From Klebsiella quasivariicola (GTDB taxonomy: Bacteria; Pseudomonadota; Gammaproteobacteria; Enterobacterales; Enterobacteriaceae): DNA of 64,000 nucleotides. Location of the stretch: positions 124,001 to 188,000 of the forward strand of contig NZ_CP022823.1 of NCBI RefSeq assembly GCF_002269255.1, given 5' to 3'. The position numbers and the translations under genes are program-made. The notes under the pieces are model-generated. The model saw only the letters and a list, made by a program, of their open reading frames with translations, was not told the DNA's origin and searched no databases. Positions 7,947-15,923 of the stretch are shown one piece after another (the first letter of the stretch is position 1; each line of letters starts with the position of its first letter).

Positions 7947-9072
7947 TTTAAGTTTCTCCTTTACGCGCTGGATTGGCGTGGTTATTAAGGAAATCCACGA
8001 ATTACGTCGTGATAAAGTTAGCATCAGTATGGTGCTTCTAACCCCTATTTTTCAGCTAATCATACTTGGCTATGCCATAAATATGGATCCGCATAATCTG
8101 CCGACCGCATTATTAAATTATGATACTGAAAGGATGAGTCAAATTTTTGTGACGGAAGCGCAAAATACAGGGTATTTTTCAATGATTCCTGTCGATTCAG
8201 AAGAGGCCGCTCAGAAGGCGTTTGTGCGGGGAGATGTCACCTTTATTGTGACGATCCCTGAGGGATTTACGCGCAAGATGCTGCGTGGAGAAAAACCTCA
8301 ACTGTTAATTCAGGGTGATGCCATCGATCCGATCACTACGGGGAATGCCCTCAGCGCACTTGTGCAGGTGGCGAAATCGATGTTTCAACACGATTTACCG
8401 GGCGACATGCGTGTCGCGCAAAAGGAGGATGACTTTGAGCTTATTATCCATCGAATGTTCAACCCTGAGGGTATAACCCAGTTTAATACTATTCCCGGTA
8501 TTATGGGGTCAATACTCAGTACGACGTTGATTCTAATGACCGCCTTGTCTATTACCCGTGAGCGAGAAAATGGTGCATTAGAGAATTTACTGGTCTCTCC
8601 GTTATCCGGTCTTGAGGTCATTATTGGTAAGATAACCCCTTTTGTTATCATTGGTCTTTTTCAGGCGACATTAATTCTGATTGCCGCCGTTTTGTTGTTC
8701 GATATACCTCTTCACGGAAGCGTTTTCCTGTTGTTTTTTGTTTTATTAATTTATGTTTTTCTTTGCCTGTCAATCGGCATTGGTATATCTGGCATGGCAC
8801 AAAACCAGCTCCAGGCACTGCAAATGTCGTCATTTTATTTTATCCCTTCAATTATGCTGTCTGGTTTTATTAGCCCTTTTATTAGTATGCCCGACTGGGC
8901 AAAAGCCATTGGTTCCTGTTTGCCGCTGACCTACTTCATCCGCCTGGTTAAGGGCATTATGCTCAAAGGGTATTCTGCAACGGCATTATTACCCGATCTA
9001 TTGCCGCTGATAGGCCTGGCGGTGATCGTCATCGGCGTGGGGTTGAAATCTTATCGTAAAACGCTGGACTGA
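7927..9072 (+). CDS. ABC-2 family permease of the lipid-linked exporter
   Basis: 381 residues of the ABC-2 type (YbhS/YbhR/YhhJ-like). One membrane helix near residues 33-53 is followed by an extracytoplasmic domain (about 55-190). Five more hydrophobic helices lie in the C-terminal half, with the family motif TRERENGALENLLVSPL just after the second helix. Only one permease gene is present, where ybh and related operons have two, so a homodimer is expected. The native rph promoter region begins right after its stop. Substrate is unknown; linkage to an acyltransferase suggests a lipid or lipid-like molecule. Confidence 0.88.
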   Translation: MIVKKFNLSFSFTRWIGVVIKEIHELRRDKVSISMVLLTPIFQLIILGYAINMDPHNLPTALLNYDTERMSQIFVTEAQNTGYFSMIPVDSEEAAQKAFVRGDVTFIVTIPEGFTRKMLRGEKPQLLIQGDAIDPITTGNALSALVQVAKSMFQHDLPGDMRVAQKEDDFELIIHRMFNPEGITQFNTIPGIMGSILSTTLILMTALSITRERENGALENLLVSPLSGLEVIIGKITPFVIIGLFQATLILIAAVLLFDIPLHGSVFLLFFVLLIYVFLCLSIGIGISGMAQNQLQALQMSSFYFIPSIMLSGFISPFISMPDWAKAIGSCLPLTYFIRLVKGIMLKGYSATALLPDLLPLIGLAVIVIGVGLKSYRKTLD

Positions 9073-9125
9073 CATTATCTGCGCGTCCGGCAGGGGTGGG
9101 CATAGGCTTTTTGCCATGAAATTCG

Positions 9126-9131
9126 TATAAT
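9126..9131 (+). promoter_or_regulatory. Candidate -10 box of the rph-pyrE operon
   Basis: A perfect TATAAT lies 38 bases before the rph start. No good -35 box is found at the usual distance (TAGGCT at 17 bases), so the call rests on the -10 box and position. Confidence 0.4.
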
Positions 9132-9168
9132 GCGCCCTCACATTCGTTTCAAGCCGGAGATTTCTATC

Positions 9169-9885
9169 ATGCGTCCAGCAGGCCGTAGCGCTAATCAGGT
9201 GCGTCCCGTCACCCTGACCCGTAATTACACAAAACACGCTGAAGGCTCCGTGCTGGTCGAATTCGGTGATACCAAAGTGCTCTGCACCGCCTCCATTGAC
9301 GAAGGCGTTCCTCGCTTCCTTAAAGGCCAGGGCCAGGGCTGGATCACCGCCGAATATGGCATGCTGCCTCGTTCAACGCATACGCGTAACGCGCGTGAAG
9401 CCGCAAAAGGTAAGCAGGGCGGCCGGACGATGGAAATTCAGCGCCTGATCGCCCGCGCGCTGCGTGCGGCGGTTGATCTGAAAGCGCTGGGCGAATTCAC
9501 CATCACTCTTGATTGCGATGTGCTGCAGGCCGATGGCGGTACCCGTACTGCGTCTATTACTGGTGCCTGCGTGGCGCTGGCCGACGCGTTGAATAAGCTG
9601 GTGGCCGCCGGCAAGCTGAAAACCAACCCGATGAAAGGGATGGTGGCTGCGGTCTCTGTTGGTATCGTGAATGGCGAAGCCATCTGCGATCTGGAGTACA
9701 TCGAAGACTCCGCCGCGGAAACCGACATGAACGTGGTGATGACCGAAGATGGCCGCATTATTGAGGTACAGGGTACGGCAGAAGGCGAGCCGTTCACCCA
9801 TGAAGAGCTCCTCACTCTCCTGGCGTTAGCCCGAGGGGGGATCGAGTCCATTATCACGACGCAGAAGGCGGCGTTAGAAAATTAA
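9169..9885 (+). CDS. rph: Ribonuclease PH
   Basis: 238 residues, full family length, starting MRPAGRSANQVRP after a good GGAG ribosome site; an upstream in-frame ATG at 9130 lies at the -10 box and is rejected. RNase PH is a phosphate-dependent 3'-5' exonuclease that trims tRNA 3' ends and takes part in rRNA decay, working as a ring of six. Visible conserved parts are FGDTKVLCTAS, the arginine-rich PRSTHTRNAREAAKGKQGGR loop and the DCDVLQADGGTRTASI active-site segment. The C-terminus is intact, unlike the frameshifted rph-1 allele of E. coli K-12, so ribosome movement up to the downstream attenuator should be normal. Confidence 0.97.
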   Translation: MRPAGRSANQVRPVTLTRNYTKHAEGSVLVEFGDTKVLCTASIDEGVPRFLKGQGQGWITAEYGMLPRSTHTRNAREAAKGKQGGRTMEIQRLIARALRAAVDLKALGEFTITLDCDVLQADGGTRTASITGACVALADALNKLVAAGKLKTNPMKGMVAAVSVGIVNGEAICDLEYIEDSAAETDMNVVMTEDGRIIEVQGTAEGEPFTHEELLTLLALARGGIESIITTQKAALEN

Positions 9886-9892
9886 TGATTAA

Positions 9893-9918
9893 GGCGACTG
9901 AGAAGTCGCCTTTTTTTT
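9893..9918 (+). terminator. pyrE attenuator (intrinsic terminator)
   Basis: GGCGACT and AGTCGCC form a 7-bp stem with a GAGA loop followed by eight T. It starts 8 bases after the rph stop and lies 78 bases before pyrE. In E. coli this arrangement is the UTP-sensing attenuator: ribosomes close behind RNA polymerase near the rph end stop the hairpin from forming when UTP is low. Confidence 0.9.
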
Positions 9919-9995
9919 GCGCGCTATCCTTCATCACACCTGCGAAGGGGAAGCGCGAAGTCTGACAATGATGAAAGTACGAAAGGAGCGAATCC

Positions 9996-10637
9996 ATGAA
10001 GCCGTATCAGCGCCAGTTTATTGAGTTTGCGCTTAGCAAGCAGGTTCTTAAGTTTGGCGAGTTCACGCTGAAATCCGGGCGCAAGAGCCCCTATTTCTTC
10101 AACGCCGGCCTGTTTAACACCGGGCGCGATCTGGCTCTGCTGGGCCGTTTTTATGCCGAGGCGCTGGTGGATTCCGGGATTGAGTTCGACCTGCTGTTTG
10201 GCCCGGCCTATAAAGGTATTCCGATCGCCACCACCACCGCGGTAGCATTAGCCGAGCACCATGACCGCGATCTGCCTTACTGCTTTAACCGCAAAGAGGC
10301 AAAAACCCACGGCGAAGGCGGTAATCTGGTCGGTAGCCCGCTACAGGGTCGGGTGATGCTGGTGGATGATGTCATCACCGCCGGCACGGCGATCCGTGAA
10401 TCAATGGAGATCATCCAGGCCCAGGGCGCGCAGCTGGCGGGTGTACTGATCTCTCTGGATCGTCAGGAACGCGGCCGCGGCGACATCTCTGCTATTCAGG
10501 AAGTGGAACAGGATTACGGCTGCCAGGTTATCTCGATTGTTACTCTGAAAGAGCTGATCGCTTACCTGGAAGAAAAACCGGAAATGGCGGAACACCTGGC
10601 GGCAGTTCGCGCCTATCGCGAAGCCTACGGCGTCTGA
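9996..10637 (+). CDS. pyrE: Orotate phosphoribosyltransferase
   Basis: 213 residues, the enterobacterial PyrE length. It joins orotate to PRPP to give orotidine 5'-phosphate, the fifth step of pyrimidine synthesis, as a cytoplasmic dimer. The PRPP-binding motif is VMLVDDVITAGTA (about 120-132), and FNRKEAKTHGEGG forms the catalytic loop. A strong AAAGGAG ribosome site precedes the ATG. It is cotranscribed with rph and controlled by the attenuator between them. Confidence 0.98.
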   Translation: MKPYQRQFIEFALSKQVLKFGEFTLKSGRKSPYFFNAGLFNTGRDLALLGRFYAEALVDSGIEFDLLFGPAYKGIPIATTTAVALAEHHDRDLPYCFNRKEAKTHGEGGNLVGSPLQGRVMLVDDVITAGTAIRESMEIIQAQGAQLAGVLISLDRQERGRGDISAIQEVEQDYGCQVISIVTLKELIAYLEEKPEMAEHLAAVRAYREAYGV

Positions 10638-10643
10638 TGATGC

Positions 10644-10667
10644 ATCCGGCAGCCTCGGCTGCCGGAT
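10644..10667. terminator. Hairpin between pyrE and the SMP-30 gene
   Basis: ATCCGGCAGC and GCTGCCGGAT form a perfect 10-bp stem with a CTCG loop. It lies 6 bases after the pyrE stop and just before the end of a convergent gene. The T-run is weak (ATTTCC), so it may act mainly as a 3'-end stabiliser or two-way terminator. Confidence 0.65.
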
Positions 10668-10674
10668 ATTTCCG

Positions 10675-11691
10675 TTATACCAGCTTAGCGCCCTGCGCAT
10701 TGACGTACAGCGAATAGATTGACGTACTGGACGCCATAAACAGCCGATTGCGCTGTTCGCCGCCAAAGCACAAGTTCGCGCAGCGCTCCGGCAGTTGAAT
10801 GGTGCCGATATGCTTACCCTGAGGGTTAAAGATCCGCACGCCGTCGAGTTCTTCGTTTCCGCTTCCCCATCCGCACCACAGATTGCCGTCTGCGTCGCAG
10901 GCGATCCCATCGGCGGTACCGTTGCCACAGTCGAGATACACCCGTTTATTTTTCAGCGTATTGCCTTCCACGTCCCACGCCAGAATTAAGCGGTTCGGTG
11001 TCGCCCGGCTTTCCACCACGTACAGGGTCTTTTCGTCCGGCGAGAAACACAAACCATTTGGCCCTTTTACGTCGCCCAGGACCACGCTTAGTTTGCGGCT
11101 TTCCGGCTCCAGGCAATAGACGTTTTGCGGCAATTCTGGGGTTGCTTTGTGGCCTTCGTAAAAGCCGCTGATGCCAAATGGCGGGTCGGTAAACCAGATG
11201 GTACCGTCTGACTTCACAACGATATCGTTTGGGGAATTGAGGCGCTTACCCTGGTAGCTATCGGCCAGTACGGTGACAGATCCGTCGTATTCGGTACGCG
11301 TAATGCGGCGGGTGTCGTGCTCGCAACTGATTAAGCGCCCCTGTCTGTCGCGGGCATGGCCATTGCTATAGTTGGCCGGGTAGCGAAAGACGCTGGTTTC
11401 TCCACTGATTTCATCCCAGCGCATGATGGCGTTATTCGGAATGTCGCTCCACAGCAGCATTCGCATGTCGCCGAACCAGACCGGGCCTTCCGCCCAACGG
11501 AAGCCGCTGGCGATGCGTTCAACCTTTGCGCTGGCAAGCATATAGCGACGAAAGCTGTCATCGACGGCCACGATGCGTGGGTCAGGATAGCGTTCAGAAG
11601 GGGCCCATGCTGCGAAGCTTTTTTGACTGACTAGTAGCGATGCGGTTGCCAACCCGCCTATCTTCAATAAATCCCGCCGTGACGTCGCCAT
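10675..11691 (-). CDS. Tat-exported SMP-30/gluconolactonase family protein
   Basis: 338 residues. The N-terminus has the twin-arginine motif SRRDLLKIG and a hydrophobic stretch ending in AAW, so it should be folded in the cytoplasm and exported by Tat. The rest is a six-bladed SMP-30/gluconolactonase propeller: GFRWAEGPVWF (metal-binding Glu), SPNDIVVKSDGTIWFTDPPFG, GPNGLCFSPDEKTLYV and DGIACDADGNLWCG are typical blade motifs. Family members hydrolyse sugar lactones; the substrate here cannot be read. I took the ATG at 11691 with an AAGGAGA site; the preceding TTG is in frame but unnecessary. The gene sits between pyrE and slmA, which are adjacent in E. coli, so it is an insertion relative to that genome. 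Confidence 0.85.
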   Translation of the reverse strand: MATSRRDLLKIGGLATASLLVSQKSFAAWAPSERYPDPRIVAVDDSFRRYMLASAKVERIASGFRWAEGPVWFGDMRMLLWSDIPNNAIMRWDEISGETSVFRYPANYSNGHARDRQGRLISCEHDTRRITRTEYDGSVTVLADSYQGKRLNSPNDIVVKSDGTIWFTDPPFGISGFYEGHKATPELPQNVYCLEPESRKLSVVLGDVKGPNGLCFSPDEKTLYVVESRATPNRLILAWDVEGNTLKNKRVYLDCGNGTADGIACDADGNLWCGWGSGNEELDGVRIFNPQGKHIGTIQLPERCANLCFGGEQRNRLFMASSTSIYSLYVNAQGAKLV

Positions 11692-11866
11692 CAAATCTCT
11701 CCTTGTCGGGTGGTGTTGGGGGAGGGTGAAACGATCAGCAAGCTGGATAGTAGGAAAGGAAAGCGGAAACGCGCATTGGGCAATTCAACCAATGGCCCTG
11801 GGATTTGCGACAAACTTACGCAGATTGCGAGGAGAATCATGCAGCCTGGCGGCTGCATGTGAGGAT

Positions 11867-12463
11867 TTACTGAAGCTGTGCGGCGACCAGCGGCCAGCGG
11901 GCGTCGAAATCATCCGTCGGACGATATTTGAACTCGCTGCGCACAAAGCGCGACAGCATGCCCTCGCAGAAGGCCAGCAGCTGGCTGGCCAGCAGGGTTT
12001 CGTCGAGGGTGTAGCCTTCGCCTTCGCGCATTTTTTTCTCGCGCATCACCTGGCGTAGCTGCACTTCGATGCGTTCAAAAAGCTGGTTGATGCGGCCCTG
12101 AAGCCGGTCCTGTTCGAACATCAGCGCGTGCCCGGTAAGGATACGCGTCAGCCCAGGATTACGCTCGCCAAACCCAAGAATCAGCAGGACGATCAGGCGC
12201 AGGCGCGCGGTGGTGTCCTTTTCATCTTTCAAAATCAAATTGATGCGCGTAATCAGACTGTCTTCAATGAACTCGATCAGGCTGTCAAACATGCGGGTTT
12301 TGCTGGGAAAATGGCGATACAGCGCGGCTTCGGAGACGCCGACGGAAGCCGCCAGTTTCGCGGTGGTAATACGTTGGCTACCATCGCTGGATTCCAGCAT
12401 TAGCGCCAGAGATTGAAGTATTTCTTCGCGACGATTCCGTTTCGCAGTTTGCTTTTCTGCCAT
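11867..12463 (-). CDS. slmA: Nucleoid occlusion factor SlmA
   Basis: 198 residues, identical in length to E. coli SlmA and closely similar throughout. The TetR-type helix-turn-helix (about residues 28-50, TTAKLAASVGVSEAALYRHF) binds SlmA sites spread over the chromosome. DNA-bound SlmA dimers block FtsZ rings over the nucleoid. The C-terminal helical domain carries the FtsZ contact surface. It follows the SMP-30 gene rather than pyrE directly. Confidence 0.97.
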   Translation of the reverse strand: MAEKQTAKRNRREEILQSLALMLESSDGSQRITTAKLAASVGVSEAALYRHFPSKTRMFDSLIEFIEDSLITRINLILKDEKDTTARLRLIVLLILGFGERNPGLTRILTGHALMFEQDRLQGRINQLFERIEVQLRQVMREKKMREGEGYTLDETLLASQLLAFCEGMLSRFVRSEFKYRPTDDFDARWPLVAAQLQ

Positions 12464-12587
12464 GTTTTAAAATACCCCTGAAAATAAGCACTTGTCAGGC
12501 AGACATCCACAACGCGACCGCAAACCAGGGTTTGCGGTGATGTTATTGCATTATGCGCGTTGGGATGCAGATTCCGTGTTGCTGGGC

Positions 12588-13046
12588 TTATTTACGCCCT
12601 GAGTGACCGAAGCCGCCTTCGCCGCGGTCGGTGGCATCGAAGGATTCCACCAGGTTAAATTCTGCCTGAACGACCGGCACAAAGACCATCTGTGCGATAC
12701 GTTCGCCCGGCTCGATAACAAAACTCTGCTGACCGCGGTTCCAGACGGACACCATCAGTTGTCCCTGATAATCGGAGTCGATGAGGCCCACCAGGTTACC
12801 CAGTACCACCCCATGCTTATGACCGAGGCCGGAACGTGGCAGGATCACCGCCGCCAGAGAGGGATCGGCGATATGAATTGCCAGGCCGGTCGGCAACAAC
12901 GTGGTTGCACCCGGCGCCAGCTCTACGGCGTCGTCAAGACAGGCTCGCAGGTCAAGTCCGGCGGAGCCGGAGGTGGCATAGGTCGGCAGCGGAAATTGCT
13001 GGCCGACACGCGGGTCCAGAATCTTAACGTCGATTTTTTTCATCAT
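12588..13046 (-). CDS. dut: dUTP diphosphatase
   Basis: 152 residues. All family motifs are visible: GSAGLDLRA, PRSGLGHKHG, GLIDSDYQGQL, WNRGQQSF and the C-terminal glycine-rich RGEGGFGHSGR that closes over the active site. The trimer converts dUTP to dUMP, keeping uracil out of DNA and supplying thymidylate synthesis. Its start lies 23 bases inside the end of coaBC, as in E. coli, so the two are translated from one message. A double ATG begins the gene. Confidence 0.98.
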   Translation of the reverse strand: MMKKIDVKILDPRVGQQFPLPTYATSGSAGLDLRACLDDAVELAPGATTLLPTGLAIHIADPSLAAVILPRSGLGHKHGVVLGNLVGLIDSDYQGQLMVSVWNRGQQSFVIEPGERIAQMVFVPVVQAEFNLVESFDATDRGEGGFGHSGRK

Positions 13047-14238
13047 AACGGGTCACGATCTCGTCGAGTAATAATTGGCCCAGGAGTTCCTTGCGCTCAA
13101 GTGGTAAGCGCTTTTCTCCATCCTGCCAGAAAAGGTGTAATGCGTTGCTATCGCTATTAAATCCCTGATTAGGCTGGGAAACATCGTTGGCACAAATCAG
13201 GTCGAGGTTTTTGCGGGCACGTTTTTGCCGCGCATATTCTTCCACATTATTCGTTTCGGCGGCAAACCCAACGACATAGGGGCGATGCGATTTTAGCGCC
13301 GCGACCCCGGCCACGATATCCGGGTTTTTAACCATTTTTATTGTTAATTCATCACCTTGTTTTTTTATTTTATCTTCGGCGATGACAGCCGCGCGGTAAT
13401 CCGCCACCGCGGCGCAGCCAATAAAAATGTGCTGCTGCTGAGCGCCAGCCTGGACGGCCGCTTCCATCTCCAGCGCGGTAGTGACATCAATGCGCTGCAC
13501 AAACGGCGGTGTTGGTAGCGATACCGGGCCGCTGATCAGGGTCACGTTCGCGCCGCGCTGGGCGGCGGCCGCGGCAATCGCGAAGCCCATCTTGCCAGAG
13601 CTGTGGTTGGTGATATAGCGCACCGGATCCAACGGCTCACGGGTCGGGCCCGCGGTAATCATGAGGTTGAGATGTTGCAAATCTTTGACAGGGGAGGCGA
13701 AATGTTGCGCGGCCATGTCTACGATAGTTAACGGATCGAGCATTCTCCCCGGGCCGACGTCACCGCAGGCCTGACTACCGCTGTCCGGTCCCCACAGCAG
13801 CAGCCCGCGGGAAGCGAGCGTCTGCAGATTATGCTGGGTGGCCTGCGCGCGATACATCTGCTGGTTCATGGCGGGCACCACGGCAACCGGAGAAGGCGTG
13901 GCGAGACAGATCGTCGACACCAGATCGTTGGCCATGCCAGCCGCCACGCGAGCGATTAAATCGGCGGTCGCCGGAGCAAGGATCACCAGGTCGGCCCATT
14001 TCCCGAGCTCAATATGCCCCATTGCCGCTTCCGCCGCTGGATCGAGCAGGCTGTCGGAAACCGGATAGCCGGATACCGCCTGCAGGCTGAGTGGGGTAAT
14101 GAACGCTTTTGCCGCCTCTGTCATCGCGACACGCACCTCCGCGCCGCGTTCACGCAGTCGGCGCACCAGTTCCGGGGTTTTATACGCCGCGATGCCGCCG
14201 CTGACGCCCAGGACGATTTTTTTACCCGCCAGAGTCAT
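13024..14238 (-). CDS. coaBC: Bifunctional phosphopantothenoylcysteine decarboxylase/synthetase
   Basis: 404 residues. The N-terminal CoaC half binds FMN (GVSGGIAAYKTPELVRRL) and has PAMNQQMY, the substrate-binding motif of the decarboxylase. The C-terminal CoaB half starts near residue 190 with TAGPTREPLDPVRYI and uses CTP to join cysteine to 4'-phosphopantothenate. Together they carry out two steps of coenzyme A synthesis. I start at the second of two tandem ATGs by comparison with the E. coli product; the first (14241) has the better spaced AGGAAG site and would add one Met. Longer forms overlap the radC promoter region and are rejected. It is divergent from radC. Confidence 0.96.
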   Translation of the reverse strand: MTLAGKKIVLGVSGGIAAYKTPELVRRLRERGAEVRVAMTEAAKAFITPLSLQAVSGYPVSDSLLDPAAEAAMGHIELGKWADLVILAPATADLIARVAAGMANDLVSTICLATPSPVAVVPAMNQQMYRAQATQHNLQTLASRGLLLWGPDSGSQACGDVGPGRMLDPLTIVDMAAQHFASPVKDLQHLNLMITAGPTREPLDPVRYITNHSSGKMGFAIAAAAAQRGANVTLISGPVSLPTPPFVQRIDVTTALEMEAAVQAGAQQQHIFIGCAAVADYRAAVIAEDKIKKQGDELTIKMVKNPDIVAGVAALKSHRPYVVGFAAETNNVEEYARQKRARKNLDLICANDVSQPNQGFNSDSNALHLFWQDGEKRLPLERKELLGQLLLDEIVTRYDEKNRR

Positions 14239-14410
14239 CATGATGTCTTCCTGTTGCCGTAGACCAGAATCCGCGCATCTTATCACAATCCTGTCGCCGT
14301 CGTGCCTCTGGTGGGCATTCACTTTGCGAGCGGCTACGCAGGGTGAAAAGCAGCGGGTCGGCAGTGCCGCCAGGCTGTGCCAGGATAGGCTGATTGACGC
14401 AGGAGGGCGT

Positions 14411-15076
14411 ATGGACGGAATGGAAAATCTGATGCCACGGGAGAAGATGTTGCAGTACGGCATCGAAACGCTAACGGATGTTGAGCTGCTGGCACTGTTT
14501 CTGCGCATCGGCACACGTCATCAGGATGTACTGAGTTATGCCCAGGCGTTACTGCAGCGTTTTGGTTCGCTTTACGCCCTGCTTTCCGCTGATAAAGCGC
14601 AACTGGTTGCTGTAGACGGACTAGGGCTGGCGAAATATGCGCAACTGAAGGGGATTGCCGAACTGGCGCGACGCTATTTTAGCTCGCAACTGGTCGAGGA
14701 AGCTGCGCTGATCTCTCCCTCGATGACGCGAGAGTTTTTGCAAAGCCAGCTGACGGAAGAGGAGCGGGAGATCTTTATGGTGATCTTTTTAGATAATCAG
14801 AACCGGGTGTTGAAACATAGTCGACTTTTTTCTGGTACTCTTAGCCACGTTGAGGTGCATCCGCGAGAAATTGTACGCGAAGCCATCAAAGTGAACGCCG
14901 CCGCCGTGATCCTTGCGCATAATCACCCCTCCGGTAGTCCGGAGCCGAGCCAGGCTGACAGGCTGATTACCGAAAGAGTGGTAAAATCTTGTCGATTCAT
15001 GGAGATACGTGTGCTTGACCATCTGGTTATCGGCCGCGGTGCGTATGTATCTTTTGCCGAACGCGGCTGGATTTAG
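14411..15076 (+). CDS. radC: RadC/UPF0758 JAB-domain protein
   Basis: 221 residues starting at the ATG after a strong AGGAGGG site. The helix-hairpin-helix half (about 1-95) is followed by the metal-binding JAB domain with HNHPSGSPEPSQAD, the complete His-X-His...Ser...Asp set. Once called a repair gene, radC is not required for repair in E. coli and its role remains unclear; related proteins occur in mobile elements. It ends with SFAERGWI as in E. coli. Confidence 0.95.
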   Translation: MDGMENLMPREKMLQYGIETLTDVELLALFLRIGTRHQDVLSYAQALLQRFGSLYALLSADKAQLVAVDGLGLAKYAQLKGIAELARRYFSSQLVEEAALISPSMTREFLQSQLTEEEREIFMVIFLDNQNRVLKHSRLFSGTLSHVEVHPREIVREAIKVNAAAVILAHNHPSGSPEPSQADRLITERVVKSCRFMEIRVLDHLVIGRGAYVSFAERGWI

Positions 15077-15118
15077 CGCCGAACTGGCGATCCTTAGGGA
15101 TCTTTGTCTGTTCGGGAC

Positions 15119-15147
15119 TTGAGCACATCGCCGAGTCAGCGTATACT
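15119..15147 (+). promoter_or_regulatory. Promoter of the rpmB-rpmG operon
   Basis: TTGAGC (15119-15124) and TATACT (15142-15147) lie 17 bases apart in the radC-rpmB gap, about 145 bases before rpmB. Spacing and -10 box are those of a strong sigma-70 promoter, as expected for ribosomal proteins. Confidence 0.75.
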
Positions 15148-15292
15148 ACGCCACCTTTGAGAATCTCGGGTTTGGCATTTGGGCCTGGCAGTCGAGAGTT
15201 CACATTGAACTGCGATGACCAGGCTGTAAAGCCTGACGAGGCGCCAATACCCCATACGAAGCTCGAGCTAATTTGATTTTTGGAGAATAGAC

Positions 15293-15529
15293 ATGTCCCG
15301 AGTCTGCCAAGTTACTGGCAAGCGTCCGGTGACCGGTAACAACCGTTCCCACGCACTGAACGCGACTAAACGCCGTTTCCTGCCGAACCTGCACTCTCAC
15401 CGTTTCTGGGTTGAGAGCGAGAAGCGTTTTGTCACCCTGCGCGTATCTGCTAAAGGTATGCGTGTAATCGATAAGAAAGGCATCGATACAGTTCTGTCTG
15501 AACTGCGTGCCCGTGGCGAAAAGTACTAA
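15293..15529 (+). CDS. rpmB: 50S ribosomal protein L28
   Basis: 78 residues starting MSRVCQVTGKRPVTGNN, essentially the E. coli L28 sequence. L28 is a small basic protein of the large subunit. It lies 20 bases before rpmG and is expressed with it from the promoter at 15119-15147. Confidence 0.99.
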   Translation: MSRVCQVTGKRPVTGNNRSHALNATKRRFLPNLHSHRFWVESEKRFVTLRVSAKGMRVIDKKGIDTVLSELRARGEKY

Positions 15530-15549
15530 GTACTTAGAGGAAATAAATC

Positions 15550-15717
15550 ATGGCTAAAGGTATTCGTGAGAAAATCAAGCTGGTTTCTTCCGCTGGTACT
15601 GGTCACTTCTACACCACCACGAAGAACAAGCGTACCAAACCGGAAAAAATGGAACTGAAAAAGTACGATCCGGTTGTACGTCAGCACGTTATCTACAAAG
15701 AAGCTAAAATTAAATAA
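15550..15717 (+). CDS. rpmG: 50S ribosomal protein L33
   Basis: 55 residues starting MAKGIREKIKLVSSAGTGHF and ending EAKIK. It differs from E. coli L33 by only a couple of conservative changes. It lacks the paired cysteines of the zinc-binding form, as normal for enterobacteria. The ribosome site is TTAGAGGAAA. Confidence 0.98.
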   Translation: MAKGIREKIKLVSSAGTGHFYTTTKNKRTKPEKMELKKYDPVVRQHVIYKEAKIK

Positions 15718-15740
15718 TTTTCGCCTCTTTGTAATGAAAA

Positions 15741-15762
15741 CCCCGCCCCGGCGGGGTTTTTT
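15741..15762 (+). terminator. rpmBG terminator
   Basis: CCCCGCC and GGCGGGG flank a very short loop and are followed by six T, 24 bases after the rpmG stop. In E. coli mutM belongs to this operon; here the terminator ends it before the signalling block. Confidence 0.85.
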
Positions 15763-15923
15763 ATTGCCATTATTCAGGCAAAACACCTTCAAAACTTATC
15801 ATATATCCCTCTTTTAATTATTAACCAGAAATCAATTAACATAATGAATGTAAAGGTTTTTCTTGTCTTGCTTGTATAGTCTGTCTATTCTTCCGGTACA
15901 GAAAACCAGCGACAGGGATTGTT

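Noticed and set aside
3666..9125. Mobile element or prophage as carrier of the cassette
   Set aside because: I found no transposase, integrase, inverted terminal repeats or attachment-site duplication at either edge.
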